Shown piece after piece: positions 17,005-25,237 of a stretch of 48,936 bases of DNA; within the stretch, counting starts at the first letter, position 1, and each line of letters starts with the position of its first letter. A program made the translations under genes and the position numbers. The notes under the pieces were generated by a model, which saw only the letters and a program-made list of their open reading frames with translations, was not told where the DNA came from and ran no database searches. The DNA is taken from the NCBI RefSeq assembly GCF_013166655.1, contig NZ_JABKCA010000041.1, forward strand, positions 1-48,936, read 5' to 3'. This stretch comes from Lentimicrobium sp. L6 (lineage in GTDB: Bacteria; Bacteroidota; Bacteroidia; Bacteroidales; UBA12170).

Positions 17005-17163
17005 TCAATTTTCGGTGTTGCTTAAATCAATTTTACTTGTGACTACTTCTATTTCGTATCCCAACCCTCGTATTGCTAATTCTTTTAACTCATCTTTTAA
17101 TACATGGGGATTTCATTGTTCACATAAAACACATTTAGACCCATCATATCTGTCCAGATTTTT
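17005..17163 (-). pseudogene. Possible gene remnant upstream of the methyltransferase
   Basis: On the minus strand the frame reads KNLDRYDGSKCVLCEQ, a TGA stop at 17113-17115, then NPHVLKDELKELAIRGLG and YEIEVVTSKIDLSNTEN before a stop. The sequence looks like a real protein: balanced charge and amphipathic spacing. Alternatively, an ATG at 17116 reading MKSPCIK joins the same DELKELAIRG frame if one A is removed from the AAAA run at 17095-17098. Either way one lesion interrupts it. I do not recognise the family. Its position just before the defence operon would suit a decayed regulator or a scar of earlier insertion, but that is a guess. Confidence 0.3.
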
Positions 17164-17266
17164 AATATAATTGAACAAATACCAAAAAACCAATCAAAAA
17201 TGAACACAATCTATCCATGTGTCCATTTATTTCAATTTATTGGACAAATGCCTTTTAGGGTGATAT

Positions 17267-17297
17267 CTTGATGTCTTAAGTTTTTCATGTAATTTTG
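17267..17297 (+). promoter_or_regulatory. Promoter of the TPR/LuxR-type gene
   Basis: CTTG at 17267-17270 (one mismatch to TTTG), a 19-nt spacer and a consensus TAATTTTG at 17290-17297. The ATG at 17315 lies about 11 nt after the predicted start site. Confidence 0.5.
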
Positions 17298-17314
17298 AGT
17301 GTTAATATTCTGCC

Positions 17315-19099
17315 ATGAAGAGATTCTTATTTATTCTGTTGATTTTGTGTTCTATTGCTGGGCTGGCTCAAGTGGACTCCTCCAATTATAAGATGAATAT
17401 AGAGCAACTGAAAAGATATACAGAATTATCGCAAGATGAGCATTTTAATTTAGAGGAGCGTAAACTATTTGCCCATAAAGCCTATCAGCTTTCTAGAGAT
17501 TTAAACCTGCCCATACCGGGTGTCAAAGCACAAATTAGCTATGGCTATATTTTGGCTCAATCTGGATATTATGCTAAGGCATTCGAGGTGTTTTTAGATG
17601 CCAATGCCATATCAGATTCCTTGGGCTATCATTCCACTGAAGACTGGCGAAGAAAAGCCTATTTGCTCAATGTAGAAGGCATACTCTATAAAGAACTCGG
17701 CATTTATAATAAATCTTTAAAAGCCTATTATCAGTCCTTAAGTATTAGCGATTCAGTAGATTGGAAAGTAGGGCAGTCCACTGCATTGAATAATATTAGT
17801 AATCTCTATTTTATTCAAGGAAACTTAGATCAAGCCATACAACTTCAACATAAAGCCCTTCAAATTGCTCAATTGGCCAATGACCTTGGTAAAAAATATG
17901 ATGCCTATTTTAATTTGATGGTGATGTATGCGGATTTGACTCCTCTGGATTCCGCATTTCTATATGCCGAAAAATGTAAAGTAATATTACCCAAGCTGCA
18001 AAGTCAGTATCAAAACTGCTTTTTATATGAGGAATATGCTGGTTTGTTTTATAAATCGGGCGATAGGGAGCAAGCTCAATATTATTATGCTAAAGGATTA
18101 GAGATTGCGGTAGATCATCAATTTGAAGAGCTTCAGTTGAAATGTAACGAAGGACTTGGGAATATTGCTAAGGATCGGCTTTCTTTTGATTTAGCCATTT
18201 CCTATTTGACCAAGGCATTGGTTCTGAGCGATTCTATTTCTGTTCCCAAATTAAAGGTAGAGGTATTATTTGAATTGGCTGATTTGTATGAGCAAGAGAA
18301 TAAGCTGAATGAGGCCTATTTTTATTTAAAAGAAGCCCATAGTATTCAGGATTCTATTAATGAGACCTGGAAATCCATACAGCAAAGTGAGGTTCATCAG
18401 ATTTATTTACTAGAATGGCAAGAACAAGAAAATAGACTGCTCGAAAATAATCTAGCTTTAGCCCAGCTTAAATTAAATCAGAGGAATCTGATGTTGATAG
18501 GTTCTGTGATAAGCCTGATTGTTCTGCTGTGGTTGCTAACCATCCTCTATAGAAAAAGAGGTTTTGAAAAGAAAATGAGTCAACAAGTGAATGAGCAAAA
18601 CCAAACCATACAAGAGCAGCAGGACCTTATACATCAGCAAAACGAGAAGCAATTGAAACTGGAGCTAAATGCTAAATCTCGTCAACTGGCTACCTATTCG
18701 CTATCTTCTATAAAACATGTGCAGGCCACCGAAGAAATCATTAGCCGTTTGAGTCAGCTCATATATAACCAAGCCCTAAAAGCAGGAACCAAGAAAGAAT
18801 TGGAACAGGTGATTCAGCAGATGAAGCGCGACCTGATGAAAAGTGATTGGGAAGAATTTAAAACCTATTACCAACAAGTGCATCCTTCTTTTTATGAAAA
18901 CCTGATTGCTTATCATCCCGACCTCAGTGCAAACGAGGAGAAATTATGTGCTTTTATCAGTTTGGGTTTGAGTACTAAAGATATTGCTTCGCTTACTTTT
19001 AGGCAGGTGAGAAGTGTGGAATCTGCTCGATTAAGACTACGCAAAAAACTAAACATTGAAAATGCAGATCATCTTTTTGATTATTTGAAGCAATTTTAG
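17315..19099 (+). CDS. TPR-repeat membrane protein with C-terminal LuxR-type HTH
   Basis: 594 residues. A signal peptide (1-18, ending AGLAQ) precedes a periplasmic array of tetratricopeptide repeats (about 25-360) with typical pairs such as GILYKELGIYNKSLKAYYQS. A single membrane helix near 391-411 (LIGSVISLIVLLWLLTILY) is followed by a glutamine-rich coiled coil and a cytoplasmic C-terminal helix-turn-helix of LuxR character (LSTKDIASLTFRQVRSVES, about 550-570). This layout is a common one-component sensor in Bacteroidota, thought to carry signals from the periplasm to DNA. Targets are unknown. It is followed by a secreted protein gene with its own promoter, so an operon is not evident. Confidence 0.8.
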   Translation: MKRFLFILLILCSIAGLAQVDSSNYKMNIEQLKRYTELSQDEHFNLEERKLFAHKAYQLSRDLNLPIPGVKAQISYGYILAQSGYYAKAFEVFLDANAISDSLGYHSTEDWRRKAYLLNVEGILYKELGIYNKSLKAYYQSLSISDSVDWKVGQSTALNNISNLYFIQGNLDQAIQLQHKALQIAQLANDLGKKYDAYFNLMVMYADLTPLDSAFLYAEKCKVILPKLQSQYQNCFLYEEYAGLFYKSGDREQAQYYYAKGLEIAVDHQFEELQLKCNEGLGNIAKDRLSFDLAISYLTKALVLSDSISVPKLKVEVLFELADLYEQENKLNEAYFYLKEAHSIQDSINETWKSIQQSEVHQIYLLEWQEQENRLLENNLALAQLKLNQRNLMLIGSVISLIVLLWLLTILYRKRGFEKKMSQQVNEQNQTIQEQQDLIHQQNEKQLKLELNAKSRQLATYSLSSIKHVQATEEIISRLSQLIYNQALKAGTKKELEQVIQQMKRDLMKSDWEEFKTYYQQVHPSFYENLIAYHPDLSANEEKLCAFISLGLSTKDIASLTFRQVRSVESARLRLRKKLNIENADHLFDYLKQF

Positions 19100-19210
19100 T
19101 GTATTGAATATCTGAATTTTACGTATATTGCAGTAGTAAAATATCAATATATCATTTCAGTAGCGTAACTTAGATTGGTCCATCCTAGCCTTTAAATGAT
19201 AAATTGACTT

Positions 19211-19218
19211 TATGTTTG
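19211..19218 (+). promoter_or_regulatory. -7 promoter element TATGTTTG
   Basis: A consensus TAnnTTTG about 52 nt before the ATG at 19271. No clear -33 TTTG accompanies it. Confidence 0.45.
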
Positions 19219-19270
19219 CATGGAAGGAAATAAATAAAAGGAAATAACAAATTCACATAAAATATATCTC

Positions 19271-21184
19271 ATGAAAAAACTATTATTTTTATTCTTAATA
19301 CTAAGTCTGGGCGCTCAAGCACAATGGACTGATAATGCAGAAGTCAATACCATTATTAATGATGATGCCAATGCACATTATGTACCTAAGGTGGCCAGCA
19401 CGCCAAGTGGTGAATACTTTTTTAGTTGGTATGGTGGAGCAGGAAATTTAGATATGAATTTGGCTTTCTTGGCCCATGATGGTACTGATAATTGGGAAAA
19501 TGACATGAAGGTGAGTATACATCCTCAGAATTCTTGGGTAGACGATTATACACTCCTTAGTGATATGGATGGAAATGCCATTGTGATATTTTCCGACATT
19601 AGAAATGGAAATAAAGATGTAGTGGTTTATAAGATAGATGCCGAAGGTAATAACTTATGGGGAGAAGATGGAATTGTATTTCCGGTTTCTGGTTCTGATG
19701 AATATCAGCCTACGGGAGTGGTCACTAATGATAATGCCCTTGTTGTTTTATTCTCCACTAATTATACAGCAGGAACAGATAAGATCTTTGTTCATAAAAT
19801 ATTAGAAGATGGTACTTTGCCTTGGGGTGAAGAAGGAAAATCTTTCTCGGGATTTGGTTCTAAATGGGCTTTCCCTTCCGCTATAGCCAATGAAGATGGC
19901 GGCTTTAGTTTTGGTTTCTTTAAAGAAACAGGGAATTTCCCAGCCTTAACTCGTCATATTGCTGCCATCAGATGCGATGCTGATGGTGAAATGGTTTGGG
20001 ATTCAGAAAAAATAATTACCGAAGCTGGAGGAATTGCTGCTTGGGACGATTTGCACCTTTTTGGAACTGGTGATGGTAGCTTATATTTTGCTTGGGACGA
20101 CGACCGCTATTTTAATATGACCAATGAAGTATATGCTCAATATGTGGACGCTGATGGTGTGGTAAAATGGGAAACCGATGGCCTATTATTAGGAACAGAA
20201 GCCAGTGGACATCAACTTTCAGCAGTGATTTCTGGTACCAATACCAATGGAGAATTTGTGGTGCTATGGAACCTGTTAAATGGAAACCAGAGTATGGCTG
20301 CCTTAAAATACCAAAGAGTGAGTGCAGATGGCGAATTATTAGAAGGTGATGCAGGAGCTACCATAATTGGAATGAACGATCAACTTCAAGCAGGTTCTCA
20401 AGCCGTACAAATAGAGGATGAAACTTATTATTTTTATCGTAATTTCTTTGAAGGTTCTACCTATTTAGGAAGTTTAAATATGTTGGCATTAGATGCCGAG
20501 GGTGAACAAGTTTGGGAGAGCCCAACTGAGATTAGCAATTCTCAAAATTCAAAATCTCATGCTTTCTTAAGCAAATTTCATAGCAATCAGGCTGTAGTTA
20601 CATGGAGCGATGAACTGGGAAATGATACCAGAGTGATGGCTCAGAATATTTTTACCGATGGTAGTATTGGAGAATCTGAATTCGATTTTGCAACGGTAGT
20701 TTTTACCATCACAGATGAAGAAAGTAGTGAGGCCATAGAAGGAGCAGAAGTAAACTTGGACGGCTCTATCATGCTAACCGATACACAAGGAGTAGCCACC
20801 TTTAGTAATATTGTATTTGGGGAAGATATTGATGTTACTGTGAGTAAAGAAGCTTTCTATTCCTATGAAGGAACAATAGATATTGCTGAAGAAGTGGTGG
20901 AGCTTGATATTAGTTTAGAACCTATAATTGATCAGGTTTCAAATTTCAGTGCCGCTCAGTTTAGTGTATATCCAAATCCAGCTCAGGAGCAGATTTCTAT
21001 TCGCTTGAATAAGGCTCAGGAATATCGCATTCAATTATTAAACCAATTGGGACAGGTGCTCAGTGACGTTTATTCAAATGGCAATACAAGTCATATTGAT
21101 ATTTCCTCTTACAAAAGAGGAGTGTATTTCATCAAAATAATCTCAAATGATACTTATCAAGTTAAAAGTGTTGCTTTTGAGTAA
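19271..21184 (+). CDS. Secreted protein with T9SS type A sorting domain
   Basis: 637 residues. A signal peptide (1-18, ending AQAQ) sends it to the periplasm. The main part (about 25-470) is a beta-rich repeat with recurring aspartate-glycine-tryptophan patterns, such as DAEGNNLWGEDGIVF and DADGVVKWETDGLLL, suggesting a beta-propeller-like surface. A small Ig-like/carboxypeptidase-regulatory domain (about 475-555, ending LDISLEP) follows. The C-terminal sorting domain begins at FSVYPNPAQEQ (564) and ends GVYFIKIISNDTYQVKSV, the hallmark of type IX secretion. No enzymatic motif is seen, so function is unknown; surface attachment or a structural role is plausible. It ends in a strong terminator. 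Confidence 0.8.
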   Translation: MKKLLFLFLILSLGAQAQWTDNAEVNTIINDDANAHYVPKVASTPSGEYFFSWYGGAGNLDMNLAFLAHDGTDNWENDMKVSIHPQNSWVDDYTLLSDMDGNAIVIFSDIRNGNKDVVVYKIDAEGNNLWGEDGIVFPVSGSDEYQPTGVVTNDNALVVLFSTNYTAGTDKIFVHKILEDGTLPWGEEGKSFSGFGSKWAFPSAIANEDGGFSFGFFKETGNFPALTRHIAAIRCDADGEMVWDSEKIITEAGGIAAWDDLHLFGTGDGSLYFAWDDDRYFNMTNEVYAQYVDADGVVKWETDGLLLGTEASGHQLSAVISGTNTNGEFVVLWNLLNGNQSMAALKYQRVSADGELLEGDAGATIIGMNDQLQAGSQAVQIEDETYYFYRNFFEGSTYLGSLNMLALDAEGEQVWESPTEISNSQNSKSHAFLSKFHSNQAVVTWSDELGNDTRVMAQNIFTDGSIGESEFDFATVVFTITDEESSEAIEGAEVNLDGSIMLTDTQGVATFSNIVFGEDIDVTVSKEAFYSYEGTIDIAEEVVELDISLEPIIDQVSNFSAAQFSVYPNPAQEQISIRLNKAQEYRIQLLNQLGQVLSDVYSNGNTSHIDISSYKRGVYFIKIISNDTYQVKSVAFE

Positions 21185-21231
21185 TCAGCCTTTTAAATAA
21201 AGATTTTATAATAGAGGAATTGATTTTTTCA

Positions 21232-21262
21232 GCCATCAAGGATTTCCTTGATGGCTTTTTTT
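21232..21262 (+). terminator. Rho-independent terminator
   Basis: GCCATCAAGGA pairs perfectly with TCCTTGATGGC across a TT loop and is followed by seven T. It terminates the T9SS protein gene. Confidence 0.85.
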
Positions 21263-21367
21263 AAGTAGACTATTGCAGATTAAATCATTTAAAATCAAAT
21301 TTGTTTCAACCTTAAAAGGAGCCTGGTTTTCAAAGAGCTTATCTTTCATCAATTTATAAAACAACTG

Positions 21368-21616
21368 AAGTTTCGCACTTTGGCTTAAATGTTCAATTTA
21401 TGAAATATCCACTAATTCTAGTTGTGATATATTCTGATTACCAGAAAGAATTCTTCGTGAACCTTTGCGACTACTTTGGGAACCTCTGTGTAATAACTTT
21501 TTAGCTATAACACAAAGTTGCACAAAGAAAACACAAAGGTAACTCAAAGAAAAAAACCGAACTTGGAAACAACTGTTTATCAAGTCATTGCAAGACTCAT
21601 GTTAAGTGCGAAACTT
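21368..21616. mobile_element. Putative 249-bp MITE-like element with terminal inverted repeats
   Basis: AAGTTTCGCACTT at 21368-21380 is matched by its exact reverse complement at 21604-21616, with partial pairing continuing outside (AACTG against TACTC). Inside lies copy 3 of the CACAAAG palindrome (21451-21557). There is no coding capacity and I could not identify a clear target-site duplication, so mobility is an inference. Confidence 0.4.
21451..21557. repeat. CACAAAG-rich palindromic repeat, copy 3
   Basis: The left half reads TTCGTGAACCTTTGCGAC, CTTTGGGAACCTCTGTG; the right half reads CACAAAG, GCACAAAG, ACACAAAGG, CTCAAAG, with TTTTTAGCTATAA at the centre. It is the most symmetrical of the three copies in the window. 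Confidence 0.6.
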
Positions 21617-21625
21617 GAGTAAAAC

Positions 21626-21663
21626 AAAAAAAAATAGCTGCAAGTTAATACTTGTGGCTATTT
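21626..21663 (-). terminator. Rho-independent terminator of the PurF-like gene
   Basis: On the minus strand AAATAGC..CAAGT pairs with ACTTG..GCTATTT around a short loop, followed by a run of T interrupted once by G. It lies 22 nt after the stop codon at 21685. Confidence 0.8.
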
Positions 21664-21684
21664 AAATTTGATGGAATCTTATGC

Positions 21685-23586
21685 TTAATATGCTCTTCCT
21701 AGATTACCTTCTACATAATTGATAAAGCTAGTATTAACTACCTTATTACCTCCAGGTGTTGGATAGTTGCCAGTAAAATACCAATCTCCAGTGTGGTTTG
21801 GTACCGCAATGTGCAGATTTTCTATGCTTTGGAATAATACCTTAACCCTTGCCTTCACTTTCTTAGGGCTAACCAATACCGCAATTTTATCAGAAATTTG
21901 CTGGGCTGTAAAGGGCTCGTATATCTCTTTTACATAATTCACTACTTCTTCTTTTGGAAGCTTTTGTTGAGCCTTACATTTATTATAAACCGTATTGATA
22001 ATAGACTCCTGTTTGGTGTCTTTCAATAATTCAATGGCGGCTCTAAATGCGATAAAATCACCAAGTCGAGCCATATCAATACCATAGCAATCAGGATATC
22101 TGATTTGAGGAGCCGAAGAAACTACAATAATATCTGTTGGACCTAATCTGTCGATAATACTGATAATACTTTGCTTCAGAGTGGTTCCCCTCACAATACT
22201 ATCGTCAATAATCACTAATTTATCTTTTCCTTCTCTAATGGCACCATAGGTAACATCGTAAACGTGGCCTACTAAATCGTCTCTTTGATTATCCTGAGTA
22301 ATAAAGGTACGAAGCTTCATGTCTTTTACCGCCACAGTTTCAATACGTGGTGTAAACATCATAATTTCTTCTACCTTTTCTTTACTGACCTCATTGCCAA
22401 GTTCAAGAATTTTCTCCGCTTTAACTTTATTACAGAAATGATTAACTTCTTCAACCATCCCCTGATAAGCCACGGCAGCAGTATTTGGAATATAAGAGAA
22501 TACGGTATTGTGTAAATCGTAATTGATTTCCTTTAGAATTTCTGGAGTAATAATAGATCCTAATTTCTTTCTTTCTTTATAGATGTTAATATCGGTACCA
22601 CGACTAAAATAAATCCTTTCGAAAGAGCATGATTTCTTTTCTTTAGGAGCAAGTACTTCTACTTCTTCAACGGTATTTTGATGTTTGATGATTAAAGCGT
22701 GTCCAGGTTTTATCTCTTTGACATCCTCAGCTTTTACATTGAAAGTGGTTTGGATGACAGGGCGCTCAGAGGCGGCAACCACAATTTCATCATCCATATA
22801 ATAATAGGCCGGTCGAATCCCATTTGGATCGCGCATTACAAATGAATCTCCATGCCCAAGTAAACCAGTAATCACATATCCACCATCCCAATCGCTTGAT
22901 GCTCTCGATAAAATATTACTAATATCTAAGGCATCAGCAATCTTTTCGGTGGCTTCTTGTTTATTATGACCTTCGTATTTATATCGACGATAGAGCTCCT
23001 CATTTTCTTCATCAAGAAAGTGACCAATTTTCTCTAACATGGTAATGGTATCGCTAGTCTCCACAGGAAACTGACCAAAGGCTACCAAACGCTCAAATAA
23101 CTCGTTTACATTGGTGAGGTTGAAATTACCAGCCAAAACCAAATTTCTCGTTTTCCAATTATTCACTCTCAATACTGGATGAATACTTTGGATATTATTG
23201 ATTCCAAAAGTACCATATCGTAGATGACCCATAAAAACCTCCCCAGTAAAACGGCCATTGTTTTTAAGCCATTGAACATCGTTGAGCATTTTAGGATTTT
23301 CCTGTTCTAATTGCTGAAATGGTTCGTAGGCAGCATTAAAAATATCCTTTAAGGGGGTGGTTGAATTTGATCGCTGACGATCGATATACTTTACTCCGGG
23401 AGGCATATTTAACTTGATACTGGCTATTCCGGCTCCATCTTGGCCTCTATTATGCTGTTTTTGCATTAATAGGTGCATTTTATTGAGGGCGTAAAATGCT
23501 GTCCCATACTTAGAAAGGTAATGTTCTAATGGTTTACGGAGTCTAAGAAGGGCAATTCCGCATTCATGTTTGATTTGATCGCTCAT
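21685..23586 (-). CDS. PurF-like amidophosphoribosyltransferase homologue
   Basis: 633 residues when started at MSDQIKHEC; the longer frame from 23628 adds 14 residues that overlap the divergent promoter region, so I reject it. The N-terminal class II glutamine amidotransferase domain carries Cys9 in HECGIALLRL and QHNRGQDGAG. The phosphoribosyltransferase domain has the PRPP-binding motif VIIDDSIVRGTTL (about 453-465). It would make 5-phosphoribosylamine, the first step of purine synthesis. At about 630 residues it is longer than classic PurF (about 470-500) and belongs to the long form common in Bacteroidota, which may be a paralogue with an altered role; CYGIDMARLGDFIAF differs from the usual CYGIDMPT. 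No other purine gene is adjacent. Confidence 0.82.
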   Translation of the reverse strand: MSDQIKHECGIALLRLRKPLEHYLSKYGTAFYALNKMHLLMQKQHNRGQDGAGIASIKLNMPPGVKYIDRQRSNSTTPLKDIFNAAYEPFQQLEQENPKMLNDVQWLKNNGRFTGEVFMGHLRYGTFGINNIQSIHPVLRVNNWKTRNLVLAGNFNLTNVNELFERLVAFGQFPVETSDTITMLEKIGHFLDEENEELYRRYKYEGHNKQEATEKIADALDISNILSRASSDWDGGYVITGLLGHGDSFVMRDPNGIRPAYYYMDDEIVVAASERPVIQTTFNVKAEDVKEIKPGHALIIKHQNTVEEVEVLAPKEKKSCSFERIYFSRGTDINIYKERKKLGSIITPEILKEINYDLHNTVFSYIPNTAAVAYQGMVEEVNHFCNKVKAEKILELGNEVSKEKVEEIMMFTPRIETVAVKDMKLRTFITQDNQRDDLVGHVYDVTYGAIREGKDKLVIIDDSIVRGTTLKQSIISIIDRLGPTDIIVVSSAPQIRYPDCYGIDMARLGDFIAFRAAIELLKDTKQESIINTVYNKCKAQQKLPKEEVVNYVKEIYEPFTAQQISDKIAVLVSPKKVKARVKVLFQSIENLHIAVPNHTGDWYFTGNYPTPGGNKVVNTSFINYVEGNLGRAY

Positions 23587-23599
23587 TTTATTATTTTTG
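23569..23599 (+). promoter_or_regulatory. Promoter of the beta-helix T9SS gene
   Basis: TTTG at 23569-23572, a 19-nt spacer and TATTTTTG at 23592-23599: a full consensus promoter. The predicted start is near 23606, giving a leader of about 37 nt. The -33 element lies inside the coding region of the divergent gene. Confidence 0.6.
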
Positions 23600-23616
23600 C
23601 TATGGTATCGGTGCTG

Positions 23617-23624
23617 CAAAAATA
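23617..23624 (-). promoter_or_regulatory. -7 element of the PurF-like gene
   Basis: CAAAAATA on the plus strand reads TATTTTTG on the minus strand. The predicted start is near 23610, about 24 nt before the ATG at 23586. It faces the plus-strand promoter at 23592-23599. Confidence 0.5.
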
Positions 23625-23642
23625 TCATTAAAAACCAAGATT

Positions 23643-25076
23643 ATGAAAAAAATATTACTACTATTAATAAGTCTTTTTACTATTCAAGTTATGGCGCAAT
23701 ATTCTACGCCAGGAAATAATGGATCCTATACACTGGGTGACCTAGTGGATATCTCGGCTGGCGCTATTACCGCAGACGGTGATGGATTTAGTTTTAACGA
23801 AAGTATTATCATCTCGGCCAGTGATACTCTAAAGGTGGAGGAGGATGTTCAGTTAAGTATTGCTATTGATAAATTATGGACTATTGAAGGTGTTTTGTTA
23901 GTGACAGCAGACGAATTTGGAATTACAAGTAGTGCGAGTATTGGAAATTTTGAAGGAATTAGGTTTGATAATTCATCAGCTTCAGTTTTAAAAAACACCA
24001 TGATTCAGGGCTGCGGAGGAATAAAAGTTGTTGACTCGGATATGCTTATTCAAAATTGTTATTTTAGGGGTTTTGGTCAGGAATATTCCTCTGGAGCCAT
24101 AAACCTATTCGATTCAAATCCGATAATTCGAGATTGTGATTTCCAAAATAATGCAGGAGCAGCTATTTCCTCTGGAGCAAACTCCTCTTCTAGCCCTCAG
24201 ATTATTAATAATAATATTGTCAATAATGTGACTGTAAATTCAAATACTCCTCAAATTAACTTAGGAACTTCAGATGGCATTAGTCCGATTGTTATTGATA
24301 GCAATTACATAAGTGGTTCCTTTGATAATGCAGGTGGAATTGCTGTTTCAAATTTGGTAGGAGGAAGTTCAAATTCTATTATTACAAATAATTATGTTCT
24401 CAATAACAGGTATGGAATTGCCCAAATAGGTACTTTTATCACCTCCATAATTGCTGGGAACATTATGGCTGATAATAATATTCAAAACGACCCCATGCTA
24501 GGTGGTAGTGGATTAAACTTCTATGGAGACGAAACAAATACTTCTGTGGTTACCGAGAATGTGATTTATGGTAACCTTTGGGGAGTGACTATACAGTTAA
24601 ATGCTTCCCCAGATTTAGGCGATGGAACAGAAAACAGTCCTGGTAAAAACAGATTGTATAATAATGGTAACGGAGGAGATGTTTTTGCTCTTTATAACAA
24701 TACCCCAAACCCAATCAACGCCATTTATAATTTCTGGGGTACCACAGAGTTAGCAGAAGCCGAAGATGCTATATATCATGAAACCGATGATGCCAGTTTA
24801 GGTTTAGTTAGTTATGAACCTATGTGGACCAATCCTGTAGGAATACAAACTTTTTCAGATGATTCTAAGCAAAGCATTAGTCCAAACCCAGCTACTAACT
24901 ATTTTACTATTGATATTGAAGAGAAATCTGAAATGATTGTATATAATCAATCTGGTCAATTTGTCAATACATTGATGGTGTCACCAAATCAAAGAATTGA
25001 TATTTCAGAATGGGAAAAAGGAATTTATATTTTGAAATTGGCAAATGGCAGTACTAAAAAGCTAGTGGTTTTATAA
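23643..25076 (+). CDS. Secreted right-handed beta-helix protein with T9SS type A sorting domain
   Basis: 477 residues. A signal peptide (1-18, ending VMAQ) is followed by a right-handed parallel beta-helix (about 90-380) with typical turns such as SNPIIRDCDFQNNAGAAI, IINNNIVNNVTVN and NNYVLNNRYGIAQIG. The C-terminal domain from SISPNPATNYF (about 411) to GIYILKLANGSTKKLVVL is a type IX sorting signal. Such beta-helix proteins often bind or cleave polysaccharide, but I see no catalytic signature, so the function is open. Transcription starts from a promoter interlocked with that of the PurF-like gene. Confidence 0.82.
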   Translation: MKKILLLLISLFTIQVMAQYSTPGNNGSYTLGDLVDISAGAITADGDGFSFNESIIISASDTLKVEEDVQLSIAIDKLWTIEGVLLVTADEFGITSSASIGNFEGIRFDNSSASVLKNTMIQGCGGIKVVDSDMLIQNCYFRGFGQEYSSGAINLFDSNPIIRDCDFQNNAGAAISSGANSSSSPQIINNNIVNNVTVNSNTPQINLGTSDGISPIVIDSNYISGSFDNAGGIAVSNLVGGSSNSIITNNYVLNNRYGIAQIGTFITSIIAGNIMADNNIQNDPMLGGSGLNFYGDETNTSVVTENVIYGNLWGVTIQLNASPDLGDGTENSPGKNRLYNNGNGGDVFALYNNTPNPINAIYNFWGTTELAEAEDAIYHETDDASLGLVSYEPMWTNPVGIQTFSDDSKQSISPNPATNYFTIDIEEKSEMIVYNQSGQFVNTLMVSPNQRIDISEWEKGIYILKLANGSTKKLVVL

Positions 25077-25237
25077 GTAGAAAACTTGAACTTAATCTGG
25101 TATTTTATCACTTAGTAAATATACTATCCTTACTATTTTACGTTTAATTAATTCACAAACAGCTGTTGATGATATTTATTGATTTCAATAATATCGATTG
25201 ACCTGTGTTGTATTTTTATTGAATATAAAATAGATCT

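Larger units (their letters stand above)
16645..17314. other. Degraded region upstream of the defence operon
   Basis: No intact gene. It contains a putative promoter for the methyltransferase, short minus-strand remnants (17005-17163, and 19 codons at 16841-16900 reading NTKAKPVNDDLIRILEGVD before a stop), three occurrences of GTTGCTTA (near 16918, 16996 and 17015), and the promoter of the plus-strand gene at its right end. Confidence 0.5.
21185..21684. other. Intergenic region with terminators and a MITE-like element
   Basis: No gene. It contains the terminator of the T9SS gene, a 249-bp element bounded by inverted repeats with a CACAAAG palindrome inside, and the minus-strand terminator of the PurF-like gene. 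Open frames across the palindrome are translations of the repeat. Confidence 0.6.

Noticed and set aside
16952-17170. Plus-strand open frame of 72 codons upstream of the TPR gene
   Set aside because: It is hydrophobic and low in charge, has no promoter, and overlaps minus-strand sequence that looks far more protein-like.
21398-21583. Minus-strand open frame of 61 codons
   Set aside because: It is the translation of the CACAAAG palindrome and has no gene-like context.
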